Shown here: positions 34,001 to 43,779 of the stretch, in pieces | Layout: every line of letters begins with the position of its first letter | How positions within the stretch are numbered: the first letter of the stretch is position 1 | Source: Entomortierella parvispora | Lineage: Eukaryota; Mortierellomycota; Mortierellomycetes; Mortierellales; Mortierellaceae | NCBI GenBank assembly: GCA_963573315.1 | Contig: OY752149.1 | Coordinates: 1,984,001 to 2,048,000, forward strand | Direction: 5' to 3' | DNA length: 64,000 nucleotides | The notes under the pieces: generated by a model | Databases searched by the model: none | What the model was told of the DNA's origin: nothing | The model's input: the letters and a program-made list of their open reading frames with translations, nothing else | Made by a program: the position numbers and the translations under genes

Positions 34001-34555
34001 TCATCCTCATCATCCTCACCATCCTCAGGCACATCAAAGGCAAGAGGCACGATGTCGCACTTGTCAGTGCAAGGTGGCGGCAAGATAATGTCCCGTCTTA
34101 TAATGGGTTTCTTGCAGTCCGTGTTGTCATTGCCATTGTTCGAGGATTCAAAACCAGGCTCGGACTCGACCTCAACTTCATCCCTGATTGGCAAATTGGT
34201 CAGCTTGCAGATGATTTTATCGATAACTTTGTCTTCGCATTTGAGACTAAGCTCTTCGTCTAGAGTTTATAGTGAACAACGAAGAGGGAGATAACTGCGT
34301 CAGAACTGCTGCATCAGCGCCACGACTACAATCAAACAAGGTAGTAGGCTACTTACAGTTGGGTTGACGGCCTTTTTTGTGGCCGGGATCATGTTTTTTG
34401 TTGTTGAGGTAACCATCGCCATTGTTTTCACTCTCGAATACGGCTGCGGCGATACCATCTCTGGGAGGACTTCCATCAACGCCTGACAGTTGCAGAGCAC
34501 TGAAGCACGCTACCGCCAAGGCAGCCGATGCCAGACTTGGAATGGACCACCTCAT
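31038..34555 (-). CDS. Large secreted Cys-rich, Ser/Thr-rich protein with duplicated hydrophobic helical modules
   Basis: Five exons, 34555-34357, 34259-32895, 32808-32302, 32205-31369 and 31246-31038, all joined in phase 1, give about 1038 residues. The order is: signal peptide (MRWSIPSLASAALAVACFSA); acidic spacer; a Cys-rich domain (CVAKGTFCGGNLFGC, CDGRGAKPKRGEKCTNGCIVG, CLCPATGVICG, CTSVV); a Ser/Thr-rich mucin-like stretch with SPSA and TTPST repeats; then two copies of a hydrophobic Ala/Leu/Ile/Asn-rich module of about 205 residues. Each module starts CQA.IN.L..AI, contains NATL..L..AN..LVAAGVPS, C.N....C..LQ...GNAITQII.FI...PGV.L, and continues with IPGV..IL and LLNQL.DC. A TPAVT linker separates the modules. 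The family is unknown to me. A cell-wall or surface location is inferred. Confidence 0.75.
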
Positions 34556-34587
34556 TGAGCTTGGTGAGTCTTGAGATCTCTTTTACG

Positions 34588-34690
34588 AGGGTATACGGGT
34601 ATGTGGGTATGTGGGTATGTGGGTATGTGGATATGTGGGTATGTGGGTATGTGGGTATGTGGGTATGTGGGTATTTGGGTATGGGGGTAT
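34588..34690. repeat. 8-base tandem repeat (GGTATGTG)n
   Basis: About 12 units of GGTATGTG with a few variants (GGATATGTG, GGTATTTG, GGTATGGG). It lies within about 35 bases upstream of the start codon of the secreted protein gene, hence in its promoter or leader. Confidence 0.85.
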
Positions 34691-36085
34691 ATTCGTCGAA
34701 AGAGAAAAGAGGGACCGATGGTGGGAAAGCGAACGGAAGTGAGAGAAGGAGATGAGGGCACTCAAGTTGGCCAAAGAATGATGTTTTGCAATCTCTTTTA
34801 TAGCTTCGACCAGCTTCAATAGAGTTACCAAGTGGGCCTGGCATGCAGTCTTGTTGAAGAAAGTGATCATCTCACTTTAGAGGGATCTTGCACCATCTTG
34901 ATATGTTACGTAGCCATATGTGTACTACGAAAGTCCCATCCCGACATGCTTCGCGTAATGTGCGCAACTCAGCATTCTGGATGCGACTAACTACTGCTGC
35001 GGCAAACAGAAGGTTAGGCCCTTATTTGGCCCACAGCTGCACATTCGTCCCTCAGTGCGAACAGAGATTGTGAGTTTCCCCTATTTAACTAATGTTTCCA
35101 CCTCTCCCCTTAAAACGCCGATTCCCTTTTTTGTTTGATCTCGGCACGAGGACAGGGCAATAGAAGCATTCTTTAATGGTTTGGACGCTCTTGTGGTTAT
35201 TTCGCGATTCAGCACATACCTGGATTTGGTTGTTCGCCGTAATCTTTGGGCCCGAGCATGTAGTAGGCCTAAAGTTAGGTCGATCTGTTGCAATCCGTCA
35301 CATGAAGGCCAACCACACGCGAAATGCGAGGTCCGTGCGAAGTGCGAAGTTCGTCGCACGCCAAAGACAACTTTGCCCTGTGCCATTAATTTTCAGTGAA
35401 AAACTCGGCTTTTTCTACCTATAGTAACTCGAACTATCTTTAATCCCTCGGCTGTTGTCACCCCTCTACTCTCATAAATAGAATAGTAATCCTACTTTAC
35501 CTTCTCAAAACAATATGGCTGACACTAGCCAACGTTCCCAATCCGGTGCCAATATCAACAGAGCAGCCAAATGCTCCCGGCTCAACAAGACAACCTGCCG
35601 ATGACATGGCCATTGACATGACCCATGACTGCAACCACACTGGTGAATGTCCTGGTCCCGCATGATATCACTTTGCAATGTTCTTTCTTTGCTAAGTAGC
35701 TCACATTCCTATCGCTGTCCTCCCTGTCCATACTCGCGGCTCTACTTCTTTCTCCAATGAATAACCGTCTTGCTACGCTGCCTTTGGGCGAGCGGGCTAA
35801 CATTACATCACAGCTAACAGCCAAGAAGCTGCTCGAAGGGAAGCAGATTCGTGACATATTTTCCTTCTGACTGCCATTCGAGAATCTATTCGCCTTCGTG
35901 GCAGCCGAGATTCATTGGAACCACAGGTCATCCGGCTACAGGACGTGACCTTTTCCCCACCCCCTACCTATCTAACCTCGATGTTTGACATTACAAGAAA
36001 GAACCATGAGGACAAAAGTTAACAAGAAAAGGTTGTTTCGTCCCAAAAAAGAAAACCAGGACAACTAGGAAGAACAAGATGATTT
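34691..36085. other. Gene-free interval with possible retroelement debris
   Basis: No intact gene. At about 35515-36000 short frames on the plus strand read like a broken Gag-type start (MADTSQRSQSGAN, then in another frame PNPVPISTEQPNAP and DDMAIDMTHDC, later LGERANITSQLTAKK). Frameshifts and stops separate them. The assignment to a retroelement is a guess from style only. A local GCGAAGTGCGAAGT repetition is present near 35320-35345. Confidence 0.25.
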
Positions 36086-37608
36086 TTATTCATTTTCCGC
36101 GGTCTGCTTTGGCCACCAGCTTGGGAAGAATGCCTTCACGCGAACCGTCGCGCCTTCACGATCCATCACTTCAAAGAGGTTGCCCTCGGATACCTGGTCC
36201 AACTTGACCAATGCCAATCCAATGTTGCCCACATTTGATCCAGTCTTGCCTGAGGCTCGCACAGGTCGAGCAGAGGCTGTTGATGAGGCTACATTTAAAG
36301 AGTCCGTTGTTTTCACAGGGAAGAGCTCAGACTGGGAAGGAATGACACGGGAATCCCCCTTGATAAAACGCATGGTCTCGGGCACACTATTAAAAAATTG
36401 TTGATTAGAGATCCGATGCGACATGAAGCATTTATAGGCAATGTTCAAGATTCTTACGGTTCATCAGGCTTAAAATATTGAACCGGCATCACTCGCTTCC
36501 TTGTGATTCCCTTGTGGTAGGTGCGGATAGTCAGCTCCTGGCCAACATAGCATCCTTTTCTAAAGTCGACTGTGTTCAGTGTCAAAGATTAGACATGCGG
36601 TGTGTTACTCTTTGAAAGTTATCAAAGACATGAGAGGCGTCTTACCTCCATTCATGTAATCGAGGTTGCATTCCAATGGAAGACTCATTCCTGCAATGAA
36701 ATCGTCCATTCCCTCAGGCACGCCAAGCATTATCCTGCGCACATGGTAGTCTTCCAAGGTGCCTTGGCGATAATTTTCGGGCAGAGACACTGGTGGATGA
36801 GAGGGCATGAAACATCAGCATATCATTTACTATTAGCAAACAACAACAGATCAAAAGAAAAAGAAAAAGTACTTACAAAGCTGGCCCTTTGGGACAATGG
36901 CCCTGTATCCCAGCATGTTGTCGGCTCTATTGTCCAGCATGCCGATTGAGGCGTTCATCTTTCCAAGTCTCTCCATGACTGCCGTGTTGTCTGGGGCAAC
37001 ATAGGCTGCCTGCTGGCTTGACTGATCGTCCAAGACAGAGTAGACGTCGAAAGCCTCTGTTACTCCTGTCATCTTGACTTTAGATCTTAGCACGAACCGG
37101 GCAATGTGCTTGTGGAGTTCGGGCAAAGCTCGTGCATCGCATTCGATGAGAAATGAAGGGTCTACGCCCTCTACCGTCGAGTTGGAGGGATGGATAAAAA
37201 CGTCGTACATGACCCTGCCCTGGATTTTAAAAATGACTGGACTGTCAGAAAAAGAGACAGATCGATTGACAGGATATTTTTTTTTGTATGCAGCTCTTAA
37301 GAAAGAGGCTGTACCTTGGGACTGAGGAATGCAGCGAGAAATCCGCCGCCACCGTTCTCAATCTTTAGCATTTGGTTCGTGATGAGGCCCTGAAGGAACT
37401 TTGAAGAGTCCTTTCCCTTGATCTCCAAGAGACCACGCGTGGGCAAGAGGGTGAATGTGCCTGCAGCAGAATGGGTGGAGAGGTATCGTGCAGGGATTCT
37501 GCAGAGACTGAGGCGATTGCGTTGTGAATGGGAGCGGGAGCATGCGACGGGGAAGGGAAGTTGGCGCACAGGGGCGGTCCTGATCAGAGGCAGGATGGAC
37601 CTGAGCAT
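36086..37608 (-). CDS. IBA57: IBA57, mitochondrial Fe-S cluster assembly factor
   Basis: Five exons, 37608-37315, 37219-36877, 36789-36646, 36569-36458 and 36386-36086, give about 397 residues. The N-terminus is Arg/Ser-rich without acids, like a mitochondrial presequence. The body is a T-protein (GcvT-like) fold: [40 protein letters not shown], and then the family hallmark KGCYVGQE near residues 265-272, followed by LTIRTYHKG and KR.MPVQ. IBA57 works with ISCA proteins in maturing [4Fe-4S] clusters for aconitase, lipoyl synthase and others. The gene is divergent from the Sas4-like gene with a 382-base shared upstream region. Confidence 0.93.
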
Positions 37609-37990
37609 CGTGGGAAGAGAATGAATGAATGAATGAAGAGAAGAAGAGAAGAACAGCGCAAGGGACGAAGAGCGCAGCGGCCAGGGACGCGGCACGAGCA
37701 GATCGAGGTCACGTGGGCTGCTGCTGAGCGAGTGAGAGGGTGTTTTGTCACTTCGCTTGTGTGTGCACAGAGAGCGGAAGAGCACACTTCCTGCCCCGCC
37801 TGCCTCTTTTGTCGCCGCCAGCCAGCACAACAATCAATCCCCATCCCCTGCCGTTCTCCATCTGCCGTTCCTACCGCGCGTCATTCCCCACATCATCTTG
37901 CCCCATCCCATCATCGGCATCAGCTTCTTTCTCCCTCGTCATCCATCGCCAATCATCATCGCATCCATCCTCGAACACGGTTCAAAAAGG
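37609..37990. promoter_or_regulatory. Divergent upstream region of IBA57 and the Sas4-like gene
   Basis: A GAATGAATGAAT run lies directly upstream of the IBA57 ATG, and CT-rich sequence with CATCATC repeats precedes the ATG at 37991. An open frame runs through the right half in the Sas4-like frame from 37745, so the N-terminus of that protein could be longer than annotated. Confidence 0.35.
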
Positions 37991-40096
37991 ATGACTCCCA
38001 CATCGCCACCAATCAGCGGCCCTAACGTCAAAAAAAGAAAAGCGGCTGCCACAGAAACCAGTCAAGAATCCATCCAGGACCCCGATGCCGACACTGCTGG
38101 GATCGAGCGTGTACCCCTAAAGAAAAGCCGCAAGGACAAGAGCGACTCGGCCCTCTCGCCCGCCATCGACAACAATGCATCCGTCCCCCTGACCGCGCAA
38201 GCTACGGTCTCTCCAACCCACATCAATCGCTCCAGATCAAAGCCCCGCCATGCTGAATCTTCAGCCACATCTCTTTCAGACGGTGACACAAACTCGTCCC
38301 AAGCAGGAACCTCAGACGGCAGTACACAAAAGCGCGTTCTCCCCTCGCGTCGAGGCCAGTTACGGGACAAGACTGCCTTGCCCATGGATGCCGCTGCTCT
38401 TTTGGGGCTAGGGTCGGGTATGGATGGCATTTTGTGCTACATTTGGATATCAATGAACAAAAAAAAAATCAACCAGAACAAAAGATCAGCTAGTACAAAT
38501 TTTAATCGCGTGTTTGGATCCATTGTAGAAGATCATCTTACCCCAGCAGGAGAATACATCCTTTATTTGGCCAAAAAACGCGTGCTGCAACAGACCTTCA
38601 CAGACTCAAAGAGGATACCACCGGCTGCCTACGGAGCGACCGAGGATGAAACTGGATTAAACGCGTCAGACTCGGAAATACCCTCCATGGCACCTCCACC
38701 ATCAGCTACCACGCATATTGAAGTTCCCATCTTCAAGCTCTGCAGTATTGCTCAGTTCCTTCAGGAGGAAAAAAAGAGAAAGATGACGGCATTGACAAAG
38801 GCGCTTGCGAAAGCCGAAGCCATAGCCGAGGCGGAAGCTTTGGCCGCATCAGGAATGACCTCTACAGACGCTGAAGCTACATCACAAATAGGAGCCGGAA
38901 CAAAACCATCAGTAGTCTCAAGGACAGTGTCGACCCGTCAAAAACACAAAGAGATTGCAAGTCATCAGCAGATCAGCATACTCGCCCCTACAAGTGTTCA
39001 TGGCAAGAAGGCAACCACGACCATTGGAAAGAAGGAAGGACCTCGAGCTCGGGCATTGACAACTCAAGAAGAGGACCTTAGAGATGAAGTCTATGAAAAA
39101 CGCCATAAGAAGCAAGAGACGGCTGAGAAAAAAGTCAAAAATCGAGAAAAGGAAAAGCTGCGACACGCCATGTACCAGCAGCAGTTGGTGGTGGAAAAAC
39201 TACGACATATTGAGATCAACCGATTGATGCCTATTGGAGCTTTCCGATCTCTTCAAAAATCTGTGGAAATGGAGCAAAGGCAGCAACAACAGTCAGGGAG
39301 CGGGAGTCAGGATTCGACTTATGAGTCCTCATCAATATCCTTGGCAGCGGCAAAGATTTTACAGGATAAATATCATCGTCGATTGCTTAGAGAGGCGGAA
39401 GAGAACCTGCGGCGATACGAGCAACTCGGATTGGGAGATTCCAGTCACTCCAACGTCACCAACTACTCTCCTTTTAGTCGTACCAAAGATCGCCTAGCGA
39501 CCCTATCTTCTTTGACCGTGAAAGCAAAGGAGGAGAGGCAGAGACTTCAAGATACCCACAAGGCGTCAGCAAGCGAGGTTCGAAGCCGGAAGCGTTCCAA
39601 ACCCCCAACAGTCGAACCGGCAGAGGATCATCCAGCAAAACCGACCACGCCTGTCCGAATCAGGACCAAAAATAGGTCGACTATTTCACCTTCTCGACGC
39701 TCGACCTCTCGGGACCTCGGAATGGAGGAATCGACCAAGCCTCGTCCCACGGTTGAAACCATTATCACGCCACCCAAACCCATTGCACCACCCAAACCCA
39801 TCACGACATTTATCAAACCCGGAAGTGTTCTTCCATCTGGATCTCGGAAAAGCAACCGCGTGGCTCTTGCCTTTGGAGAGAGGGTCCCTATTCTGGACCG
39901 AGTTGATTTTAGTCTGCCAATGGATGATTTTGGCGCTTTTATTCGAGCCCGCAACGGAGAGCCAGAGATTCAGCCAGCTTCGATCCCCAGAACCCCGGTA
40001 GTCTCTGGTACTGAGAGAACCAGAGGAACAGAGCCAACCAAAGACGGCACCAAGAGTGCAGACGAGATAAAATCGACCTTGGTAGAGAGACAATAA
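37991..40096 (+). CDS. Sas4-domain-like nuclear protein (putative SAS/HAT complex subunit)
   Basis: An open frame of 701 codons from 37991 (783 from 37745). It begins with NVKKRKAAA, a likely nuclear signal, and low-complexity sequence. The key stretch reads LRDEVYEKRHKKQETAEKKV followed by KNREKEKLRHAMYQQQLVVE and KLRHIEINRL, a charged coiled-coil segment with the look of the Sas4 (something about silencing 4) domain. A C-terminal motif SNRVALAFGERVPILDRVDF then D.G.F is also family-like. Sas4 is in histone H4K16 acetyltransferase complexes. Assignment is from these motifs only. Bases 38412-38500 (GTATGG...ATCAG) could be an unspliced, phase-compatible intron. The protein also has a run of Ala/Glu repeats. 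Confidence 0.55.
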   Translation: MTPTSPPISGPNVKKRKAAATETSQESIQDPDADTAGIERVPLKKSRKDKSDSALSPAIDNNASVPLTAQATVSPTHINRSRSKPRHAESSATSLSDGDTNSSQAGTSDGSTQKRVLPSRRGQLRDKTALPMDAAALLGLGSGMDGILCYIWISMNKKKINQNKRSASTNFNRVFGSIVEDHLTPAGEYILYLAKKRVLQQTFTDSKRIPPAAYGATEDETGLNASDSEIPSMAPPPSATTHIEVPIFKLCSIAQFLQEEKKRKMTALTKALAKAEAIAEAEALAASGMTSTDAEATSQIGAGTKPSVVSRTVSTRQKHKEIASHQQISILAPTSVHGKKATTTIGKKEGPRARALTTQEEDLRDEVYEKRHKKQETAEKKVKNREKEKLRHAMYQQQLVVEKLRHIEINRLMPIGAFRSLQKSVEMEQRQQQQSGSGSQDSTYESSSISLAAAKILQDKYHRRLLREAEENLRRYEQLGLGDSSHSNVTNYSPFSRTKDRLATLSSLTVKAKEERQRLQDTHKASASEVRSRKRSKPPTVEPAEDHPAKPTTPVRIRTKNRSTISPSRRSTSRDLGMEESTKPRPTVETIITPPKPIAPPKPITTFIKPGSVLPSGSRKSNRVALAFGERVPILDRVDFSLPMDDFGAFIRARNGEPEIQPASIPRTPVVSGTERTRGTEPTKDGTKSADEIKSTLVERQ

Positions 40097-40289
40097 AAAT
40101 CTAGCCAAAAAAAAACGCGTGTGAGTCACGTGCGATTCGGCAAAGCCCAAAAATGAAGCCCGCCTGAGATGAGCGCGAAAGTGCATCTTTCATCCGATTT
40201 CATTCCCAAGTTCATGCGCCAGGCCTTTCCATTGAATCCACGTTACCCTACACTCCAATAGACAACACCCAAGAAGAACAACACACATA

Positions 40290-41416
40290 ATGGTACAGCC
40301 TTTCATCAAATTCTCTGAACAGCTTTGCATCGATGTGTCCTCTTGCACAGCGACTCAACTTTCTGGCATTCCCTTTTCTCTCTCACTCTTTATTTTTTAC
40401 CCCTGACCACGTTTTGCTACATAGGGCATCATGCTGACAAAGCTGTGGCGCAAGCTGCTGAGCAAGGAAGAGGTGAAGATCGTCATTGTTGGATTAGACA
40501 ATGCAGGAAAGACGACAGTGCTCTACAAGCTGTAAGCATATGGTTCTTGGCGATCGTGCAGAGGTCATGCGTCCTAGCTCCTATTACTCTATCCAAGAAA
40601 GCTGATCATGGATCCTTTTTTTTCTTTGTGTCCTACTGTTTAGCCTCCTAAATGAGGTTGTAGTGACAACGCCCACAATAGGAAGTAACGTGGAGGAGAT
40701 CACATACAAGAATATCAAGTTCCTGATGTGGGTAAGTGTCTTGTACTACACCAATATAAAACAGATGACGATAACGGTATTTTGGTCCATTTATCTTTCA
40801 TCATCTCACCCTTCGACTTGCCCCATCTGTCTGTCGCACATATTAATTTAGGACATAGGAGGGCAAGAATCACTGCGATCCTCATGGAAAACCTACTATG
40901 TCAACACAAAAGCCGTGATCATGGTCATTGACAGTTCAGACAAGGAACGACTGCACATTTCAAAGACAGAACTCCACACAATGATGGAATCAGAGGTATG
41001 ACCCTTCACGCTGGGATAAATCTCTCGACTGTCTTTGTAATCCTGTTGTCTCTGGGGCTTCGACAAGATCATCCTTCTAAACCAATTCTTTTTTTTTCCC
41101 CTAGTCACTTCGGAATGCAAGTTTGCTGATCTTTGCCAACAAACAGGATGTCAAGGGAGCGCTGAGCGCAGCAAAGATCTCGGAAGCATTGGCACTCTCT
41201 TCTTTAAAGGATCGACAGTGGCATATCCAAGCATGCTCGGCATTAACGGGCGAGGGGTGAGATATTGACTCTTGCGAAATGGAATGCACGTCGTATTTTC
41301 GACTTTTTTTTTTATTGATTAGTTTTTTTTCTATTTTTATTTTTTCGTATGCTACGAATACCTACAGGCTCTTTGAAGGATTGGACTGGATCGTATCCCA
41401 GATTGGGTCACATTGA
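40290..41416 (+). CDS. ARL5-like small GTPase
   Basis: Six exons, 40290-40292 (only ATG), 40425-40531, 40644-40731, 40852-40995, 41105-41256 and 41368-41416, give 180 residues. Splicing between Met1 and Gly2 gives [12 protein letters not shown], and Gly2 would be N-myristoylated. The nucleotide motifs are GLDNAGKT (G1), [10 protein letters not shown] (switch I), [13 protein letters not shown] (G3), NKQD (G4) and CSALTGEGL (G5). [19 protein letters not shown] and the QWHIQAC stretch fit ARL5 rather than ARF1 or ARL2. ARL5 acts at the trans-Golgi in GARP-dependent retrograde tethering. It converges with the next gene, 32 bases away. Confidence 0.88.
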
Positions 41417-41448
41417 GCCGTAGCAAATTCATTGTGTCTGCAGGATCA

Positions 41449-43605
41449 TCAATAAAGGGGGCCGTTGGCCCCTAGCGGCCGGTTATCCTCCTCTTCATCA
41501 TATGAAATTGGCTGCTGTTGTTGTCGCTGTTGCTGTTCCCACACCATTCGTCTCTGCTCTTGCAGCCATCTCTCCTTTTCCGCTTCCATGGCCAAATGTT
41601 GCTGATATTGTTGGTGCTGGTACTGCAGTTGATTGGTCCCATGGGCTTTGGCAAGCTTCTTGTCTCTCTCCATGGCTGAGATGGCTCCCAACAGGCCTGT
41701 TTGGGGAGGTGGAGGTTTGGGTTCTACATGAATTAACGTTGGTGCTGGGCCAGGAGCAACGTAGAACGGTTGCTGCGGCGAGTTGTATGGTAGTGATATG
41801 GCGGACATGACAGGGGATGACGGGCTGAAGCCAAGCATGCCTGCTGTCCGAGGTGGCATAAGCGAATCCCCATGGCTCTGAGACAGGGAGGCCATAGATC
41901 CCACGCTGTTTCGATATCCCGCAGGGAAACCGCTAGTGAGAAGACTGACCCCTCCGCGATTGGCGCCTCCAAACAGGGTTGTGCCTGTCATTTGCTCCTG
42001 TCTCATACGCTCTTCTTCCTCCTCAATGAAATCGGCCAAGCGTGGCTGGGGTGTAGTTTGGCGGACATTTGGAGAAGGATGTCCCCCGATTATAGCCGAG
42101 TGCAGAAGAGGAGATGAGGATGGAATAGGGTGATAAGGCTGCTCCAAGTAACCGCTGTGGAACGAGTGGCTAGGTGATGAAGACGGCGGGTAAATCGACT
42201 GCAAATTAACAAGCGACGGACTTGATGCTTGCACGATAGGCGTCGAGTGAAGCGTTGATGGAGCAGCCAAAGAGGATGGTGGTGTCTGAGGCGTCTCCAA
42301 AAGTGGGGCAAAGAGAGGTAGTTGAGGAAGCTGAGGAAGCTGAGGAAGTTCCAAAGGCAATTGGCCCAGTTGCTGCTGTTTCTCTCCTAACGGGACATCG
42401 TCATCGTCATCACTGTTTGCGGCGTTGCTGCCCTTGTGTTGGTCCATCAAAGATCCGTTGGCGCTGTTCCCGCGAGAGTGGAGAAAATGCATGGCTTGCA
42501 ACTGCTGCTGGTGCTGTTGTTGTTGTTGGAGAACTAAGAGCTGATAAGCCTGCTGTTGCTGGTGCATAGTGGCAATCTGAATCTGCTGTTGTTGCATAAT
42601 CATCATCATTTCTTGTTGTTGTTGTTGGTACATCGCCATTGAGTTGGCAAGGCTGGCTGCGGCACTACTGTCGCCGATGTTGCTACTCGCGGATCCTATG
42701 GGCATGCTGTTGGCAAGGAAGGCAGGGTTCGGCAAAGGATTCTGAATAAAACCCGGGCTGGCCATGGCCGTAAATTGACTGGGGCTCGTGTTGACGGGTG
42801 GAAGGAAGGCTCCAGAATTTATAGGAGGGGTGAGAACCTTGGCAGACTTTGGTGCCGCCTGGATCGGATCCTCGTCTGACTCTGTATCCGAGTTAACCGG
42901 CGTCCTACGAACATAATTCTGCCCAGGCTTGCTTGACAAATGAGTGCCGCCGAGGGGGCCGACGAGTTCGGCAATAGCGCTATCCGATCCGCTATCCTCG
43001 TCTTTTTGGCTGCTTGGGATGATGGCCGATCTCAACAGAGAGGCCACTCCTTTTGCTCCTGCAGGGACAGCTTGTTCCGTCTTCAAGTCATTTCCACTGT
43101 CGTTGATGTCGTCTTCGTCAGACTCTGTGTCAGAGTTCACTGGCGCCTTTCTCACGTAGTTCTGGCCAAGTCGTGTCGGTGTTTTGGAGGGGACGGTTCG
43201 CCGGAATTGCTGCGAGATCTTGAGATGCTGATCATCGAATGCATCGAGTCGAAGTGTTGGAGAGTGCTCGTGATCCCGATCGCTGTCCTGACGTGCCTGG
43301 TCGTCATGCCGATGGCCAGTGCTGTCGGAGCTGCTCTCCTCATCGTCAATGCCGCTGTCCTCGTCTTCTTCCTGAACAATGTCATCGTCATCTTCATCCG
43401 AGTCGGAGACTACAGGTCCCTTTCGTACGTATCCAGGTCGTCTTCCAGGGCGGAAGGAGGATCGGGCAGGAGTCTGATCTTCAGAGCCAGCGGCAGGTGA
43501 CACGACCGCATGGGTCACAAAGGAAACGGACCGCTTGGGTTTTGAGGCACGGTTGAGGGCCGGTGCGAGTGAGGGGGTGAGGGTGGGTGAGGGTGCAGAG
43601 GCCAT
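41449..43605 (-). CDS. PolyQ low-complexity protein with repeated YVR..PV..SD motif
   Basis: Single exon, 718 residues, no recognised domain. The N-terminus contains KRSVSF, which fits the protein phosphatase 1 docking motif. Three copies of a short motif recur near residues 58, 145 and 230: GYVRKGPVVSDSDEDDDD, NYVRKAPVNSDTESDEDD and NYVRRTPVNSDTESDEDP; the SD.E.DE part is a casein-kinase-2-type acidic site. The centre is Gln-rich with CAG-type runs (QQQQQ, QHQQQ) and the C-terminus is Pro/Ser/Gln-rich. It is probably nuclear or cytoplasmic and regulatory. The function is unknown. The gene has no intron. Confidence 0.75.
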   Translation of the reverse strand: MASAPSPTLTPSLAPALNRASKPKRSVSFVTHAVVSPAAGSEDQTPARSSFRPGRRPGYVRKGPVVSDSDEDDDDIVQEEDEDSGIDDEESSSDSTGHRHDDQARQDSDRDHEHSPTLRLDAFDDQHLKISQQFRRTVPSKTPTRLGQNYVRKAPVNSDTESDEDDINDSGNDLKTEQAVPAGAKGVASLLRSAIIPSSQKDEDSGSDSAIAELVGPLGGTHLSSKPGQNYVRRTPVNSDTESDEDPIQAAPKSAKVLTPPINSGAFLPPVNTSPSQFTAMASPGFIQNPLPNPAFLANSMPIGSASSNIGDSSAAASLANSMAMYQQQQQEMMMIMQQQQIQIATMHQQQQAYQLLVLQQQQQHQQQLQAMHFLHSRGNSANGSLMDQHKGSNAANSDDDDDVPLGEKQQQLGQLPLELPQLPQLPQLPLFAPLLETPQTPPSSLAAPSTLHSTPIVQASSPSLVNLQSIYPPSSSPSHSFHSGYLEQPYHPIPSSSPLLHSAIIGGHPSPNVRQTTPQPRLADFIEEEEERMRQEQMTGTTLFGGANRGGVSLLTSGFPAGYRNSVGSMASLSQSHGDSLMPPRTAGMLGFSPSSPVMSAISLPYNSPQQPFYVAPGPAPTLIHVEPKPPPPQTGLLGAISAMERDKKLAKAHGTNQLQYQHQQYQQHLAMEAEKERWLQEQRRMVWEQQQRQQQQPISYDEEEDNRPLGANGPLY

Positions 43606-43779
43606 ACCAGCGGGAGATGGAAGGCAGAGTCGACGAAAGGCGGCGAAGGCGGGCGAGTGGGTGGCAAAGGAACAAAAAAATGAATCGATCGAAAGAGAAG
43701 AAATGAAACAAAAACCAGGTACGGAAATAGATCCTTATTATTTTGGGACAATTTGTCTATTCATGCAGCTTGCACTTCT

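Noticed and set aside
32822-34263. Plus-strand frames of up to 292 residues rich in acidic and Val residues
   Set aside because: Antisense of the Ser/Thr-rich stretch of the secreted protein; the minus-strand exons join in phase and carry a signal peptide.
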